The notes beneath the pieces were generated by a model that was not told the origin of the DNA, searched no databases, and was given only the letters and a program-made list of their open reading frames with translations. This document shows, in pieces, positions 17,188-26,266 of a stretch of DNA of 64,000 bases. A program made the translations under genes and the position numbers. Numbering within the stretch: position 1 is the first letter of the stretch; each line of letters opens with the position of its first letter. The stretch is from Oscillospiraceae bacterium (GTDB lineage Bacteria; Bacillota; Clostridia; Saccharofermentanales; Saccharofermentanaceae): positions 1 through 64,000 of the forward strand of contig CACYMP010000008.1 in the NCBI GenBank assembly GCA_902775565.1. The letters run 5' to 3'.

Positions 17188-20100
17188 TCAGTTGATCTTG
17201 ATCGATCCTTCGGTAGCCTGAGTGGTCTCACCTGCACCTGTATCTGCGCCGGCAGCCGCTTCAGTGTTCTGGGTTCCGCCCGGTTTGAACGTTACGGGGA
17301 TCGTTCCGGCAATAACTCCGAGAGGAGGCAGGAGCAGTCTGTCGCCGCTGTGAGGAGTATAAGTTGCAGGATCCTGAGCATTATACTTGATGATGGTCTG
17401 GATACGGGGATCCTGCTCGTTGTCGAGGTCGATCTTGTAAACATAATGGAAGAGATCCCACCAAGTCCTGAATCCGACGCTGTCAGAGAATACGAAGTAA
17501 CCGATAGGAGCCGACTTGTCTTCGATCGTCGCCTTCGTTGATTCTGTTGTAGGCACGAAATCCGAAGTCTCAAATGTAGGTACCGTGGTCTCTGCAGGCT
17601 TCTTGCTGCATCCTCTTGCGATAAGAGCGATAACGATTATGATGCAGATGATAAGGATAGCCACGAACGCAAGGAACATATATCCGTTACGGTTGAGCTT
17701 CATCTTTCTTCCACCGCCGCCGCTTCTGCCGCTGCCGCCGACTACAGGTGACTTGCGGGCGCCTGCAGGTCTGCCGCCTACGCTGCTCGGACCTGTACCT
17801 GCGGGTCTGTAGGAATTCTGTCCGGGATTGCCGTACTGGGCCTGCTGACGTGCGGAAGGAGCTGCCTGCTGCGGAGCAGGTGCCTGAGGTGCGGAGAAAC
17901 CGAACTGGCCGCCGTCATCAACTACTTCACCGGCACCGTCAACACCAAGGATGTTGTTGAACCATTCGTCATCAAGTGATGCGGAAGAAGAAGCGGAAGC
18001 TGCCTGTTCCTGGCCGGGTGTTCCGAATGCCTGGCCCGAATAATCCTGCTGATCCTGGTATCCCTGAGCCTGATAGCCCTGGTCCTGATAACCCTGTGCA
18101 TCGTAACCCTGCTGATATCCCTGAGGCTCATAGCCCTGCTGGCTCTGATATCCGGGCTGGTATCCCTGCTGGCTCTGGCCTTGATAACCGGGCTGATATC
18201 CCTGAGTATCGTAACCCTGCTGACTCTGGTATCCCGGCTGATAACCCTGTGCATCATAGCCCTGGTTCTGATAATCCTGGTTCTGATAACCCTGGCCGTA
18301 TCCGTAAGGATCCTGATATCCCTGCTGACCCTGAGCTCCGTAGTTCATATTCGGATCGTAAGAACCACCGTTCTGCTGACCATTTCCATAGCCGCCTGCA
18401 AAACCGTTGTTATCACTCATCGGAACACCTCCCTGTCCATATGCAGTCTGTTGTGTATTATAAGTGCCATAGTTAGCCTGATCGCTTGTAGGGAAAGCCT
18501 CTCCGCCGTAGGGCTGGTACGGGGGAGCTGCGGCAGCAATGTCAGGAGCAACATCCTGTGCGCCGTAATCGCCATAAGCGGAAACGTCATTTGCAGGCTG
18601 GTTGATCTTCTCTTCCGAACCTACCGCATTGACGGGTGTATCGAAATTGCCGCCGTCATACAGGGGCATCTGGGGAATATCGTCACTCTTCTGCTTCTCA
18701 CCGAGATCGACAGTGGTAACCATATTGCCGAAAGGAAGGATTATATCGTCCTCATTGTTCTCGGCAGGTGCAGGTGCGGGTTCAGGTGCCGGAGCGCTCT
18801 GCTGTACAGGTGCGGGTGCCGGAGCAGGAGCCACAAATGTAACCGGAGTAGGTGTAGCGGCCTGAGGCGCGCTGGTAAGGTTCTCTGATTCGGGAAGCTG
18901 CTCTTCCACTACCGTTTCAACCGGGACTTCAGGAACAGCAGGTGCTGCGGGTGCAGCAGGAGTCTCCGTCTCGGGGAAATCAACGGAAAGCTTGTCTTCT
19001 TCCTTGAGCTCGGGCTTCTTTTCATTAAGCTCGAAATCCGGAACCGGAATAGACTGTGCGCCCTCGGGTTCTGTCTGTACCGGCTTGTCTGCAGCAGAGA
19101 GATCATCTCCGAATACAAGCGGAGGTGCATTCTTCAGTTCATCTGAAGAAGCCTTGCCATACGGATCAAAAGGCTCGCCTGCAGGCTGGAGGATATTGCC
19201 GCCGTTGCCTGCCGTAAATACGATCTCTGCAGGAGCACTTGTTGCAGCGGGTGCAGCAGGCTCTGCACTTGCTGCGGGTGCCGCAGCAGCTGTCGGATTG
19301 AAAGGTGTTGACAGATCAGGGAACACGGGAGCTGCCGGCTCGGCAGGTTTTGCTTCCGGAGCGGTGCCTGCAAGGCCAGCAACCGCGCCTGCGATAGCTG
19401 CGCCGTTCTCAGACTGATGCAGTACAGCGGTTATGTCATCAACAGGCTTGGTAGGCTCATCGTCAACATCGGGGACGTACTCGATGCTCGAAACCGTCTT
19501 CATCTTTGCGGGAACTGCCTCAGCAGCTTTTGCAGCTTCTTCCGGGTGTTCTCCGACCTTGGCTACAAAAGGTGATGAAGGAATGTCAACGGCCGGTACC
19601 TCAGGTACGACAGGTGCTGCCGGGATGACCGGAGCTGCGGGTACCACGGGTGCTGCTGCCGGAGCGGCAGGAGCCGAAGGCATAGCGAAATCGAAAGCGA
19701 TAGTGGAACCGGGAGCCGACTCGGTCTTTGCCGCTTCAGCCGCAGCCTGTGCGGCATCGGCATCGCTCTTTGCGGATTCCTTCATCTCTCCGAAGATGTT
19801 CTTTAAGACTTCCTCGGCTGATGCTTCCTTTGCAGGTTCATTCTTGTCGGGGAATTCGAGAAGCGCATCTGTCTTAGCGGCAGGAGCAGCTTCACCGGCA
19901 TTCTCGCCGAAAACGATCGGACCATCAGAAGGCTTGCCGTCAAGTCCTGCCTCGGCAGCGACAGTAGCAGCAGCTACTTCCGGCTCAGGATCGAGGTTGA
20001 CGAAGCCCGCGTCAGCGATTGCTTTTGCGGCTGCACCTACCTCACCGCCTTCAACGGTGGATTCTGTGATCTCATGAGGCTCGTCCTCGTAAGACTTCTC

Positions 20101-20898
20101 CTTCTTTCTGCGTCCGAAAAGTCCGCGCTTCTCTTCCTTGGAAACGCTCTCAACGAACGAGATGGAGATCTGCATAGGAGTATTGGGCATCCTTGCAGAA
20201 GCCTGTGTAAGGATAAGGCCTGCAGCATCGCACTGGTCCTCGGCATCCGTGAGGATCCTGAGGATCTCGCGCTGTCCAAGTGCATCGTAAACAGCCTTGT
20301 TGCAGAGGATGATGCAATCATTGGGTGTCAGTGTGAAGAAGTTGGACCAGAGCGCGTTGGCGGTCTTGGAAGAGCAGTAGTACTGGAAGTCTCCTACCCT
20401 GTTGCCGTACGCGTCGATCGGTTCCATAGGGATCCCCGCGTCAGTAAGTGGGAATACCGTGTCGTCCCTGTAAAGGAAAGCGAGGCCGTTGCCGATCGTA
20501 ACGGCGAACGCCTCGGAATCTCTGACGATAACGCCTGAGAAGTAAGGATTTCTTGTCTGGTTGTCAGTAAGCTTGAGAGCTCCCGCAACTTCTACGGCGG
20601 TCGAAAGGAACTTCTCGATCATGCCGTCGATCTCTTTGTGGCCGTTCTTTACGTCATTGCAAAGTTCTCTGAGCTGGGGTTCGAACGGAGGGAGCGAACC
20701 GGGCTCAAAACCCTGGATCGTCGGGTGTGTGAAAACAGAAAGGAAAAAACCTCTTTCGTCTTTGTCTATCGTAATATCAGCGGAACGTGTCTCTCTTTTG
20801 CCGCAGAGTCTTCCGTCAAGATAAAAGGCATCTGTTAAGGACTGCGACGGGTAAAATCTCGCCGTCAGCGTTGTTGCAAGCCTTGTCAGGGTAGCCAT
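17188..20898 (-). CDS. large membrane protein: degenerate PP2C-like domain, Q/G/Y-rich repeats, one TM helix, LysM-like end
   Basis: 1236 residues. Residues 1-250 follow the PP2C phosphatase pattern (DERGFFLSVF, IGNGLAFLYRDD, DCIILCNKAVYDAL), but the metal-binding aspartates are missing. DGMGG aligns with THPTIQGF, the SDG motif with CNK, and the DNxT motif with NTPMQ. Residues 260-280 are basic (RRKKEKS), and 280-800 are Ala/Pro/Glu-rich and disordered. Residues 820-965 are a Gln/Gly/Tyr tract of QGYQ-like repeats. A basic Gly-rich stretch (1040-1072) precedes one TM helix at about 1074-1096, giving cytoplasmic N-in topology. A Thr-rich linker and a LysM-like domain (IIKYNAQDP, SGDRLLLPP) lie outside. 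It has its own promoter and terminator. The function is unknown; a signalling scaffold linking cell wall and cytoplasm is an inference. Confidence 0.8.
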   Translation of the reverse strand: MATLTRLATTLTARFYPSQSLTDAFYLDGRLCGKRETRSADITIDKDERGFFLSVFTHPTIQGFEPGSLPPFEPQLRELCNDVKNGHKEIDGMIEKFLSTAVEVAGALKLTDNQTRNPYFSGVIVRDSEAFAVTIGNGLAFLYRDDTVFPLTDAGIPMEPIDAYGNRVGDFQYYCSSKTANALWSNFFTLTPNDCIILCNKAVYDALGQREILRILTDAEDQCDAAGLILTQASARMPNTPMQISISFVESVSKEEKRGLFGRRKKEKSYEDEPHEITESTVEGGEVGAAAKAIADAGFVNLDPEPEVAAATVAAEAGLDGKPSDGPIVFGENAGEAAPAAKTDALLEFPDKNEPAKEASAEEVLKNIFGEMKESAKSDADAAQAAAEAAKTESAPGSTIAFDFAMPSAPAAPAAAPVVPAAPVIPAAPVVPEVPAVDIPSSPFVAKVGEHPEEAAKAAEAVPAKMKTVSSIEYVPDVDDEPTKPVDDITAVLHQSENGAAIAGAVAGLAGTAPEAKPAEPAAPVFPDLSTPFNPTAAAAPAASAEPAAPAATSAPAEIVFTAGNGGNILQPAGEPFDPYGKASSDELKNAPPLVFGDDLSAADKPVQTEPEGAQSIPVPDFELNEKKPELKEEDKLSVDFPETETPAAPAAPAVPEVPVETVVEEQLPESENLTSAPQAATPTPVTFVAPAPAPAPVQQSAPAPEPAPAPAENNEDDIILPFGNMVTTVDLGEKQKSDDIPQMPLYDGGNFDTPVNAVGSEEKINQPANDVSAYGDYGAQDVAPDIAAAAPPYQPYGGEAFPTSDQANYGTYNTQQTAYGQGGVPMSDNNGFAGGYGNGQQNGGSYDPNMNYGAQGQQGYQDPYGYGQGYQNQDYQNQGYDAQGYQPGYQSQQGYDTQGYQPGYQGQSQQGYQPGYQSQQGYEPQGYQQGYDAQGYQDQGYQAQGYQDQQDYSGQAFGTPGQEQAASASSSASLDDEWFNNILGVDGAGEVVDDGGQFGFSAPQAPAPQQAAPSARQQAQYGNPGQNSYRPAGTGPSSVGGRPAGARKSPVVGGSGRSGGGGRKMKLNRNGYMFLAFVAILIICIIIVIALIARGCSKKPAETTVPTFETSDFVPTTESTKATIEDKSAPIGYFVFSDSVGFRTWWDLFHYVYKIDLDNEQDPRIQTIIKYNAQDPATYTPHSGDRLLLPPLGVIAGTIPVTFKPGGTQNTEAAAGADTGAGETTQATEGSIKIN
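18010..18420 (-). repeat. tandem low-complexity repeat encoding QGYQ-type units
   Basis: Imperfect 12-30 bp units built on codons for Gln-Gly-Tyr-Gln/Pro repeat many times (for example QGYQPGYQSQQGYD). They encode residues of about 820-965 in the large membrane protein. Exact repeats at the DNA level (CTGATATCCCTG-type strings) indicate expansion by slippage, so length probably varies between strains. Confidence 0.85.
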
Positions 20899-20930
20899 TA
20901 AGCCAATCCTCCATATAAATATTCAGGATA

Positions 20931-20957
20931 ATTATAGCACAACGGCCCGTGTGACAA
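20931..20957 (-). promoter_or_regulatory. promoter of the 1236-residue protein gene
   Basis: A perfect TATAAT (20936-20931) lies 32 nt upstream of the ATG. The best -35 is TTGTCA (20957-20952) with a short 15-nt spacer. It gives the gene its own transcription unit. Confidence 0.55.
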
Positions 20958-20989
20958 AGTTTTTTTGATTTTTTTCTTCTAATTGTAAT

Positions 20990-21019
20990 AAGGGATGCCT
21001 CATTTTCAAGACATCCCTT
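20990..21019 (-). terminator. terminator hairpin after the DUF885 gene
   Basis: Perfect 8-bp arms AAGGGATG and CATCCCTT with a 14-nt loop start 13 nt past the stop. The following minus-strand sequence is only moderately T-rich (TTATTACAATT). Confidence 0.6.
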
Positions 21020-21031
21020 CATCATTTCTTG

Positions 21032-23062
21032 CTATTTGAGAAGCTTTTTCATGTTCTCTTCGATCTGCTCGAACGTTCCCGTCAGCGAATCGAGGTACGC
21101 CGTGTGGATCTGCTTGTCCGTAGCTTTGGGGAACTGCTTCCTCATGTTATCCATCGTATTCTGCGTCCACACATAACCCATGCCGTACTTGGCATAATAG
21201 CAGGGATCGGTCACGAGCAGCGTGTAGAACTTGGAGAAGCTTGACTTCGTAACAAAGAAACCGTGTCCGTTCAGATAGCTTACGCTTTCTTCCAACGACC
21301 AGCCCTCATAGTGAATGCCGTAGTCAACCCTTGTGGAAAGAAGCAGAGACAGCCTGTCATCAGCTCTTGCGTACTTGACCGCATCAGATTCGCCGTTGCC
21401 GCTGAAATACTTCATAGAGTAGTACTCAGTGTATGTAGCCCAGCCTTCCTTGTATCCTGTGGATCCGGAAACATACATATAGACGTGTTTTGTCTTGCTG
21501 CGCGTATAAAGTGACTGGAACATGTGTCCGGGATATCCTTCGTGTGCGCAGGTTATGCCGAAATTCTTATCTACGCTCCTGTTATTTACGATGATGACAT
21601 TCGAATTGAAGTTATCAAGATGGAATCCCAGATAAGCCGCGGGCGAGAAGCTCTCCTGGAATACCTTCGGAACTTCCATGAGATAGTACTCGTGCGACGG
21701 GATCTTCGGGAAATCGGGCTTTACGGCTTCCCTTAAGAAATCGAGATTCTTATCGACTGATCCCTTGGAATAAGCGCGTGCATTATACTCGTCCTTCCAT
21801 TCGGATCTGCGGGACATGAGTTCCGACATCTCCTTTTCGGTCTTCTTGATCTCCTTGTCAAGGAGCTTGATAGTCTCATCGATGGTAGCGCCGTTATTAG
21901 TCTGTGTTCTGTTAAGGATGGCGTAATATGCTTCTCCTCCCCTGTATTCGGTGAGGCCTGCATCCCTGCCGCCTGCAGACTTGAGGGCGCGCATACGCTT
22001 GGCGCATTCTTCGAATTCGGGGAATACGATATTCTTCATCGCATCCTCGTTCTCCCTGATAAGGCGTGCACGGTCGGAAGATGACAGACCCTTTATCTTG
22101 TCGAGTCTTTCCTCGAAAGACTGGTAAAGGAAGCAGTCATCCTTCTGCTGAACGAGATTGTCGAACGTAACGGCTGCAGCTTCATAGCTCTCGGGAGAGG
22201 AAGCAAATCCGTACTTAGCCCTTGTCTCCTCGTATTCGCACATCTGGTCATAGTACCTGTCGATGTCCTTGAGTACGAGAATATAGTTTTCTGCATCCTT
22301 AAGGTTCTCGAATGTGAAAACATCAAGAAGGAAAAGGACTTCACTCTGGGGACCTACCAGAGAATTAAAGATCATGGTGTAGTACTCGAATGCCGTATAA
22401 GAATAAGCGTAGATATCTTCTTCGATATCGTAAAGGAGCTTGTCGAAGCAGATCCTGTCATCACCTGAAAGAGTCTCGAAATCGATCTCAAGAAGGAGAT
22501 CTCTCTGCTTCTCATAGAACGCCTTCTTCTCCGGATACTTGGATGCAGGCGTTGTCACATCGCCCCAGGCCTTAGTGGGATCGATGCCCGTAATTCCGAC
22601 CTTCTCGGGATTCTCGAAAAGGATATCGGCATCAACATAGCAGCTGACGGCATTCTTAAGAATTACCTGCTCAACTTCATTGAGCCTGTTTACGGCATCC
22701 TGGCCTTTGAGGCTGCCGGGTTTGTGCTTGGGATGGACCTCATCAAATGAAGCAACGTGATCAGGATAGGTCAGTTCCCTGGAAGTGTTGATATACTTGC
22801 CGTCATCAGGAGCCTGTGTAGGAGCGGGCTTCTTTGAAGCTTCCGTCTCATCGGTCTCGGTGGGCTCTGTCTCTTCGGTCTCGGTAGGCTCTGTCTCTTC
22901 GGTCTCGGTAGGTTCTTCGCCCCATTCGGGCTTATGGTCACCCGCATAATGACGCTCGGTGGGCTCGGCCAGCATCTCTTTGAGTGCTGAACAACCCTGC
23001 AGCGAGATCATCATGGATACCGCTAAAAGAAGGCAAAGTATCTTTCTGGCATAATGCTTCAT
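21032..23062 (-). CDS. DUF885 family lipoprotein, probable zinc-dependent peptidase
   Basis: 676 residues. The signal peptide ends in a lipobox (SLQGC, Cys24), so the protein is anchored outside the membrane. A Thr/Glu-rich linker (about 48-75) is encoded by a 24-bp tandem repeat. The DUF885 catalytic region contains AHEGYPGHMF near residue 505 and YKEGWATYTEYY, the metal-binding HExxPGH plus downstream Glu pattern. Family members are thought to be carboxypeptidase-like. A peptide-scavenging or envelope role is inferred. The gene is monocistronic, between the ANL gene and the large membrane protein. Confidence 0.87.
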   Translation of the reverse strand: MKHYARKILCLLLAVSMMISLQGCSALKEMLAEPTERHYAGDHKPEWGEEPTETEETEPTETEETEPTETDETEASKKPAPTQAPDDGKYINTSRELTYPDHVASFDEVHPKHKPGSLKGQDAVNRLNEVEQVILKNAVSCYVDADILFENPEKVGITGIDPTKAWGDVTTPASKYPEKKAFYEKQRDLLLEIDFETLSGDDRICFDKLLYDIEEDIYAYSYTAFEYYTMIFNSLVGPQSEVLFLLDVFTFENLKDAENYILVLKDIDRYYDQMCEYEETRAKYGFASSPESYEAAAVTFDNLVQQKDDCFLYQSFEERLDKIKGLSSSDRARLIRENEDAMKNIVFPEFEECAKRMRALKSAGGRDAGLTEYRGGEAYYAILNRTQTNNGATIDETIKLLDKEIKKTEKEMSELMSRRSEWKDEYNARAYSKGSVDKNLDFLREAVKPDFPKIPSHEYYLMEVPKVFQESFSPAAYLGFHLDNFNSNVIIVNNRSVDKNFGITCAHEGYPGHMFQSLYTRSKTKHVYMYVSGSTGYKEGWATYTEYYSMKYFSGNGESDAVKYARADDRLSLLLSTRVDYGIHYEGWSLEESVSYLNGHGFFVTKSSFSKFYTLLVTDPCYYAKYGMGYVWTQNTMDNMRKQFPKATDKQIHTAYLDSLTGTFEQIEENMKKLLK
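22851..22919 (-). repeat. 24-bp tandem repeat in the DUF885 lipoprotein linker
   Basis: Three units starting TCGGTCTCGGT (22851, 22875 and 22899), the third partial. They encode the Glu-Glu-Thr-Glu-Pro-Thr-Glu-Thr linker after the lipid anchor. A copy-number polymorphism is expected. Confidence 0.85.
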
Positions 23063-23134
23063 ATTGATTACCTCTCAAAAACCTTATTCCGTTGAATTTT
23101 TATTTCAAGTGAAGATAATACCACATTTGTGCAA

Positions 23135-24883
23135 TTAATTCCCCGCAAAACCTCGGCCGCTTTCAAGTCTTTCCAAAAGTGCATCATAATCCTTGTTTCC
23201 GGCTGAATCCTTGGGCAGATTTATAAAGAACTCCACTTTGGAAGGACACATTGCCTCGTGGAGCACCATAAGGCACTCGTCCGTAATCCTTTGCTTGAGA
23301 TCCGCAAGAAGATCATTGTCAAAAAGGAGCTGCTCTGCCGGAACGACCGCCGCAACGAGCTTAGGACCGGATACATCCTCAACAACGACCGAAGCGGCAT
23401 CAACAACGCCTGCGACCATGGAGATAACCCTGTCCACCTGTGTCGGATAAACAGGGAAACTGTTGATCTTATAAACACTTCCGGGCCGGCTTATCAGCGA
23501 GAAGAATCCTTTCTCATCCATCTTGCCTATCATGCCCGTAAAGAACCAGTCTCTTCCGTCAGGCAGATGTCTTAAAGCGCCGGGCACAGTTTTCTCATCC
23601 TTCACCAGTCCCAGACAGCTGACAGGCGAACAGACCGCTATCTCGCCTGTCCTTCCCTGAGGCATATCCTCTCCGGTCTCACTGTCCGCTATCTTCATGA
23701 AAACGCCCGGCATCGGAATGCCGATCATCCTGTCGCTTGTCGTTCCTTTGGGAGTATAAGCAAAAGCCAGCGTCTCATCGCAGCCGGTTACAGAACATAT
23801 CCGGAGTTCATCCTCATTCTTTCCGGACTTGTTGAACAAAGCCGATTTTTGGGTACTCGTCAAAAGTCCGCTTCCGCATACGATCATCGAAACGGATCTC
23901 ATTACGTTCCTGTTGATACCGTTCTCGTTGAGCCTGGCGACAGTGCCGTTGTACCCGATTATAGTGTCGGGACGGTATCTCATTATCGGGAAAGAAGTCC
24001 ATTCCGCATCGAACCAGGTGAAGATTATAAGTGTCTGTCCCGAAAGCAGGACATCGTTCATGCCCACGCTGAAACCGAATGCAAAGCATATCTCGTTCAG
24101 GCACAGCACTCTCGAAGGCCGTGAAAGTCTCGAATCGGACTCCTTCTCGAGGAACATCGCAATATTGGCCGAGGTGTTGAGCGCTCCGGCGCTGTAAGCG
24201 CATGTCACGCCGCCGTCCGAAGCGTTGTCGGTCTCGAGCATTACGCAGATACGTTTGTAATTGTTGTCAGGTCTGAATTCACCTTCGTTCTCGCTCTCCG
24301 TCATGGCTTCACGCCACGTTACGATCTTAGCTTCAGCCTTATCCCTGTTCTTGAAGGCCGGAACAACGGCATCGTAGGTAGACAGCGGATAGAACCTGAA
24401 CATGCTTTTGGAAATGCCGGTAATGTAATCCGAGTACTTGCCGATTATGACCGTTTTTATCTTGGTCTTTGCTATCGACTCTGCGTAATTCTCATATTGA
24501 TTGAACGACATCAGACAGTATTTTGCGCCGCTGTCGTTCGCTATCTCCTCAAAATGCTCGGAACTGCTGTTCGGGATCATCAGGACCGAAGCTGCCCCCA
24601 GACTGTCCAGGGCATAGACAGAAAGAATTATGTCGGGGCACTCGCCCATGCACAAAAGGACACGGTCACCCATGGAGACACCGAGTTTTCTCCACATGAC
24701 TGCTGTGCGGTTAACGTTTTTGGCAAGAGAGGCATAGCTCATTTTCGAGCCCATGTATTCACAGGCGGTCCTGTTCTGGTAGATACCGCAGACACGCATA
24801 AGCCTGCCGTAGAGAGTGTAATCGCTCTTCAGGTTAGCAGGCGATATGGTATTAGAGTAATAGATGCTCCATTTGCTTTCCAT
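23135..24883 (-). CDS. divergent ANL-superfamily (acyl-CoA synthetase-like) protein
   Basis: 582 residues with the overall order of an adenylate-forming enzyme: an N-terminal domain with YTLYGRL and GDRVLLCMGECPD, a middle domain, and a small C-terminal domain ending in PKDSAGNKDYDALL (the usual PKTxxGK). Key motifs are damaged. The Ser/Thr/Gly-rich phosphate loop is replaced by TDNASDGGVTCAYS, the TGD motif reads TGM, and GRxxDxIK reads SRPGSVYKI. The ATG at 24883 has GGAGG 8 nt upstream; an in-frame extension would run through a terminator and tRNA-Gly. It may activate an unusual acid or be a non-catalytic relative. Confidence 0.8.
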   Translation of the reverse strand: MESKWSIYYSNTISPANLKSDYTLYGRLMRVCGIYQNRTACEYMGSKMSYASLAKNVNRTAVMWRKLGVSMGDRVLLCMGECPDIILSVYALDSLGAASVLMIPNSSSEHFEEIANDSGAKYCLMSFNQYENYAESIAKTKIKTVIIGKYSDYITGISKSMFRFYPLSTYDAVVPAFKNRDKAEAKIVTWREAMTESENEGEFRPDNNYKRICVMLETDNASDGGVTCAYSAGALNTSANIAMFLEKESDSRLSRPSRVLCLNEICFAFGFSVGMNDVLLSGQTLIIFTWFDAEWTSFPIMRYRPDTIIGYNGTVARLNENGINRNVMRSVSMIVCGSGLLTSTQKSALFNKSGKNEDELRICSVTGCDETLAFAYTPKGTTSDRMIGIPMPGVFMKIADSETGEDMPQGRTGEIAVCSPVSCLGLVKDEKTVPGALRHLPDGRDWFFTGMIGKMDEKGFFSLISRPGSVYKINSFPVYPTQVDRVISMVAGVVDAASVVVEDVSGPKLVAAVVPAEQLLFDNDLLADLKQRITDECLMVLHEAMCPSKVEFFINLPKDSAGNKDYDALLERLESGRGFAGN

Positions 24884-24905
24884 TGGAGAATCCTCCGCCC
24901 GTATA

Positions 24906-24938
24906 ACAAAAATCCCCGACGGCATAATGCCTTCGGGG
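24906..24938 (-). terminator. terminator of tRNA-Gly
   Basis: Arms CCCCGA-x-GGCAT and ATGCC-x-TCGGGG form a 12-position stem with one mismatch, followed on the minus strand by ATTTTTGTT. It lies directly after the tRNA and before the ANL start, so the ANL gene needs readthrough or its own promoter. Confidence 0.85.
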
Positions 24939-24944
24939 AAAAGG

Positions 24945-25019
24945 TGGAGCGGGATACGAGATTCGGACTCGCGACTTTCACCTTGGCAAGGTGACACTCT
25001 ACCACTGAGTTAATCCCGC
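24945..25019 (-). tRNA. tRNA-Gly (GCC)
   Basis: A 75-nt cloverleaf: acceptor GCGGGAT/ATCCCGC, D-arm with TTAACTCAGTGG, anticodon loop TTGCCAA giving anticodon GCC, T-loop TTCGAATC-like (GTCCGAATC), discriminator T and encoded CCA. It has a perfect consensus promoter upstream and a hairpin terminator downstream. Confidence 0.96.
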
Positions 25020-25029
25020 GTGCCCGATT

Positions 25030-25058
25030 ATTATATGGTCGAAGGTCTTGTTTGTCAA
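25030..25058 (-). promoter_or_regulatory. consensus sigma-A promoter of tRNA-Gly
   Basis: TTGACA (25058-25053), a 17-nt spacer and TATAAT (25035-25030) match the consensus at all 12 positions. The -10 ends 10 nt upstream of the mature tRNA 5' end. Confidence 0.93.
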
Positions 25059-25075
25059 CAACTATTTTTCAACTC

Positions 25076-26206
25076 TTAATCACTTATGTCGTAATCAAGC
25101 TGAATATGGACTTCAAAGCCAGGCGCTGCCTCCTTTACATCGGCCATTATATGGTTATACAGACCCTCTATATCCTTCTCATCGAAGTCAATTATGATAT
25201 CGAAAGTTATTCTCTTTTTCTCTCCGTCAATATAAAAGCCGTGCATCTGGATCACGTTTTCGTGGCTCATTACAAGGCGGGTGATCTCGGAACGCATAGC
25301 CATGAATTCGTCATCACCCGTATTTCTGGAGTAGATACCGACTGCGGTCAGTATTACGCCCGTGCAGAGATACACCTGCTGCTCGATCTCACGCGTAAGC
25401 GCATCGATCCTGTCAGCGGTCATGGTGTCATCCACCTCGATATGGAGCGAACCCAGATACTTGTCGGGGCCGTAATTGTGCAGAACAACGTCATACACGC
25501 CGTAAACGCCGCCGATAGACGCGACTGTCCTCTTGACCTTGCCGGTCACGTCTTTTTCGACCCTGTGGCCGAGCATGTCATCGACGGCTTCGCGGATTAT
25601 GTCAAAGCCCGCCTTGAGGATGAACAGCGAGATCAGGATACTGACATAAGCTTCTATATTGATCCTGAAGATCAGATAGATGACTGCGGAAATGAGGACC
25701 GCCGTGGACAAGACCGCATCAAACAGCGCATCGGTACCGGATGCAGTCAGAAGTTCGGATCTCGCCTTTTTGCCGTTCGAACGGAAATAAAGGCCGAGAC
25801 CGATCTTCGCAAAGATAGCCACGGAAATTACGATCAGCGAGATTGCCTTGAAATCCGCTTCGGAAGGCTCGATTATCTTCTTGATCGACTCGATCAGGGC
25901 GGTAATACCCGCATAGAGTATGATCCCCGCGATTATGATCTGGGTCAGGTATTCGATCCTGCCGTGTCCCAGCGGATGTTTCTTGTCAGGCTTCCTGTTC
26001 GCAAGCTTCGTGCCGATTATCGTTATGACCGACGAGAGGCTGTCGCTGGTGTTGTTTACGGCGTCAAGGACCATTGCGATGGATCCTGCTGCCAGTCCGG
26101 CTGCTGCCTTGGCTGAAGCCAGCAGCAGATTTGCGACTATTCCGATTATTCCCGTACGGACTATCAGCCTTTCACGGCTGTCCGTTCTGTCTTTGCCTAC
26201 TCCCAA
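25076..26206 (-). CDS. cation diffusion facilitator (CDF) transporter, Mn-type motif
   Basis: A 376-residue divalent-cation/proton antiporter with about six TM helices in the first 200 residues and a long cytoplasmic C-terminus. The binding-site motifs are NNTSD in TM2 and DALFD in TM5, an NxxxD/DxxxD pair usually linked to manganese export. A zinc or iron role cannot be excluded. The TTG start is preceded by AGGAG at 9 nt. It follows the rubredoxin gene by 24 nt. Its first codons lie in a 16-bp direct repeat of the rubredoxin 3' end. Confidence 0.92.
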   Translation of the reverse strand: MGVGKDRTDSRERLIVRTGIIGIVANLLLASAKAAAGLAAGSIAMVLDAVNNTSDSLSSVITIIGTKLANRKPDKKHPLGHGRIEYLTQIIIAGIILYAGITALIESIKKIIEPSEADFKAISLIVISVAIFAKIGLGLYFRSNGKKARSELLTASGTDALFDAVLSTAVLISAVIYLIFRINIEAYVSILISLFILKAGFDIIREAVDDMLGHRVEKDVTGKVKRTVASIGGVYGVYDVVLHNYGPDKYLGSLHIEVDDTMTADRIDALTREIEQQVYLCTGVILTAVGIYSRNTGDDEFMAMRSEITRLVMSHENVIQMHGFYIDGEKKRITFDIIIDFDEKDIEGLYNHIMADVKEAAPGFEVHIQLDYDISD

Positions 26207-26266
26207 TTATCTGATCTCCTGTTTCTTTGCTCAATCAACAGGACTGAACATGTCTTTGCCTACTCC
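26188..26266. repeat. 16-bp direct repeat linking rubredoxin 3' end and CDF start
   Basis: TGTCTTTGCCTACTCC occurs at 26188-26203 and again at 26251-26266, 63 bp apart. One copy encodes GVGKD near the rubredoxin C-terminus and the other GVGKD at the CDF N-terminus. A local duplication may have created the CDF start region. Confidence 0.7.

Noticed and set aside
18010..18420. CRISPR-like repeat array
   Set aside because: The repeats are in frame, uneven in length and encode the Q/G/Y tract of the large protein.
24884..24997. N-terminal extension of the ANL protein to an upstream in-frame start
   Set aside because: It would translate through tRNA-Gly and its terminator; the ATG at 24883 has a proper ribosome binding site.
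25052..26116. 354-codon open frame antisense to the CDF gene
   Set aside because: Arg/Asp/Gly-rich shadow with no ribosome binding site; the CDF protein is unmistakable on the other strand.
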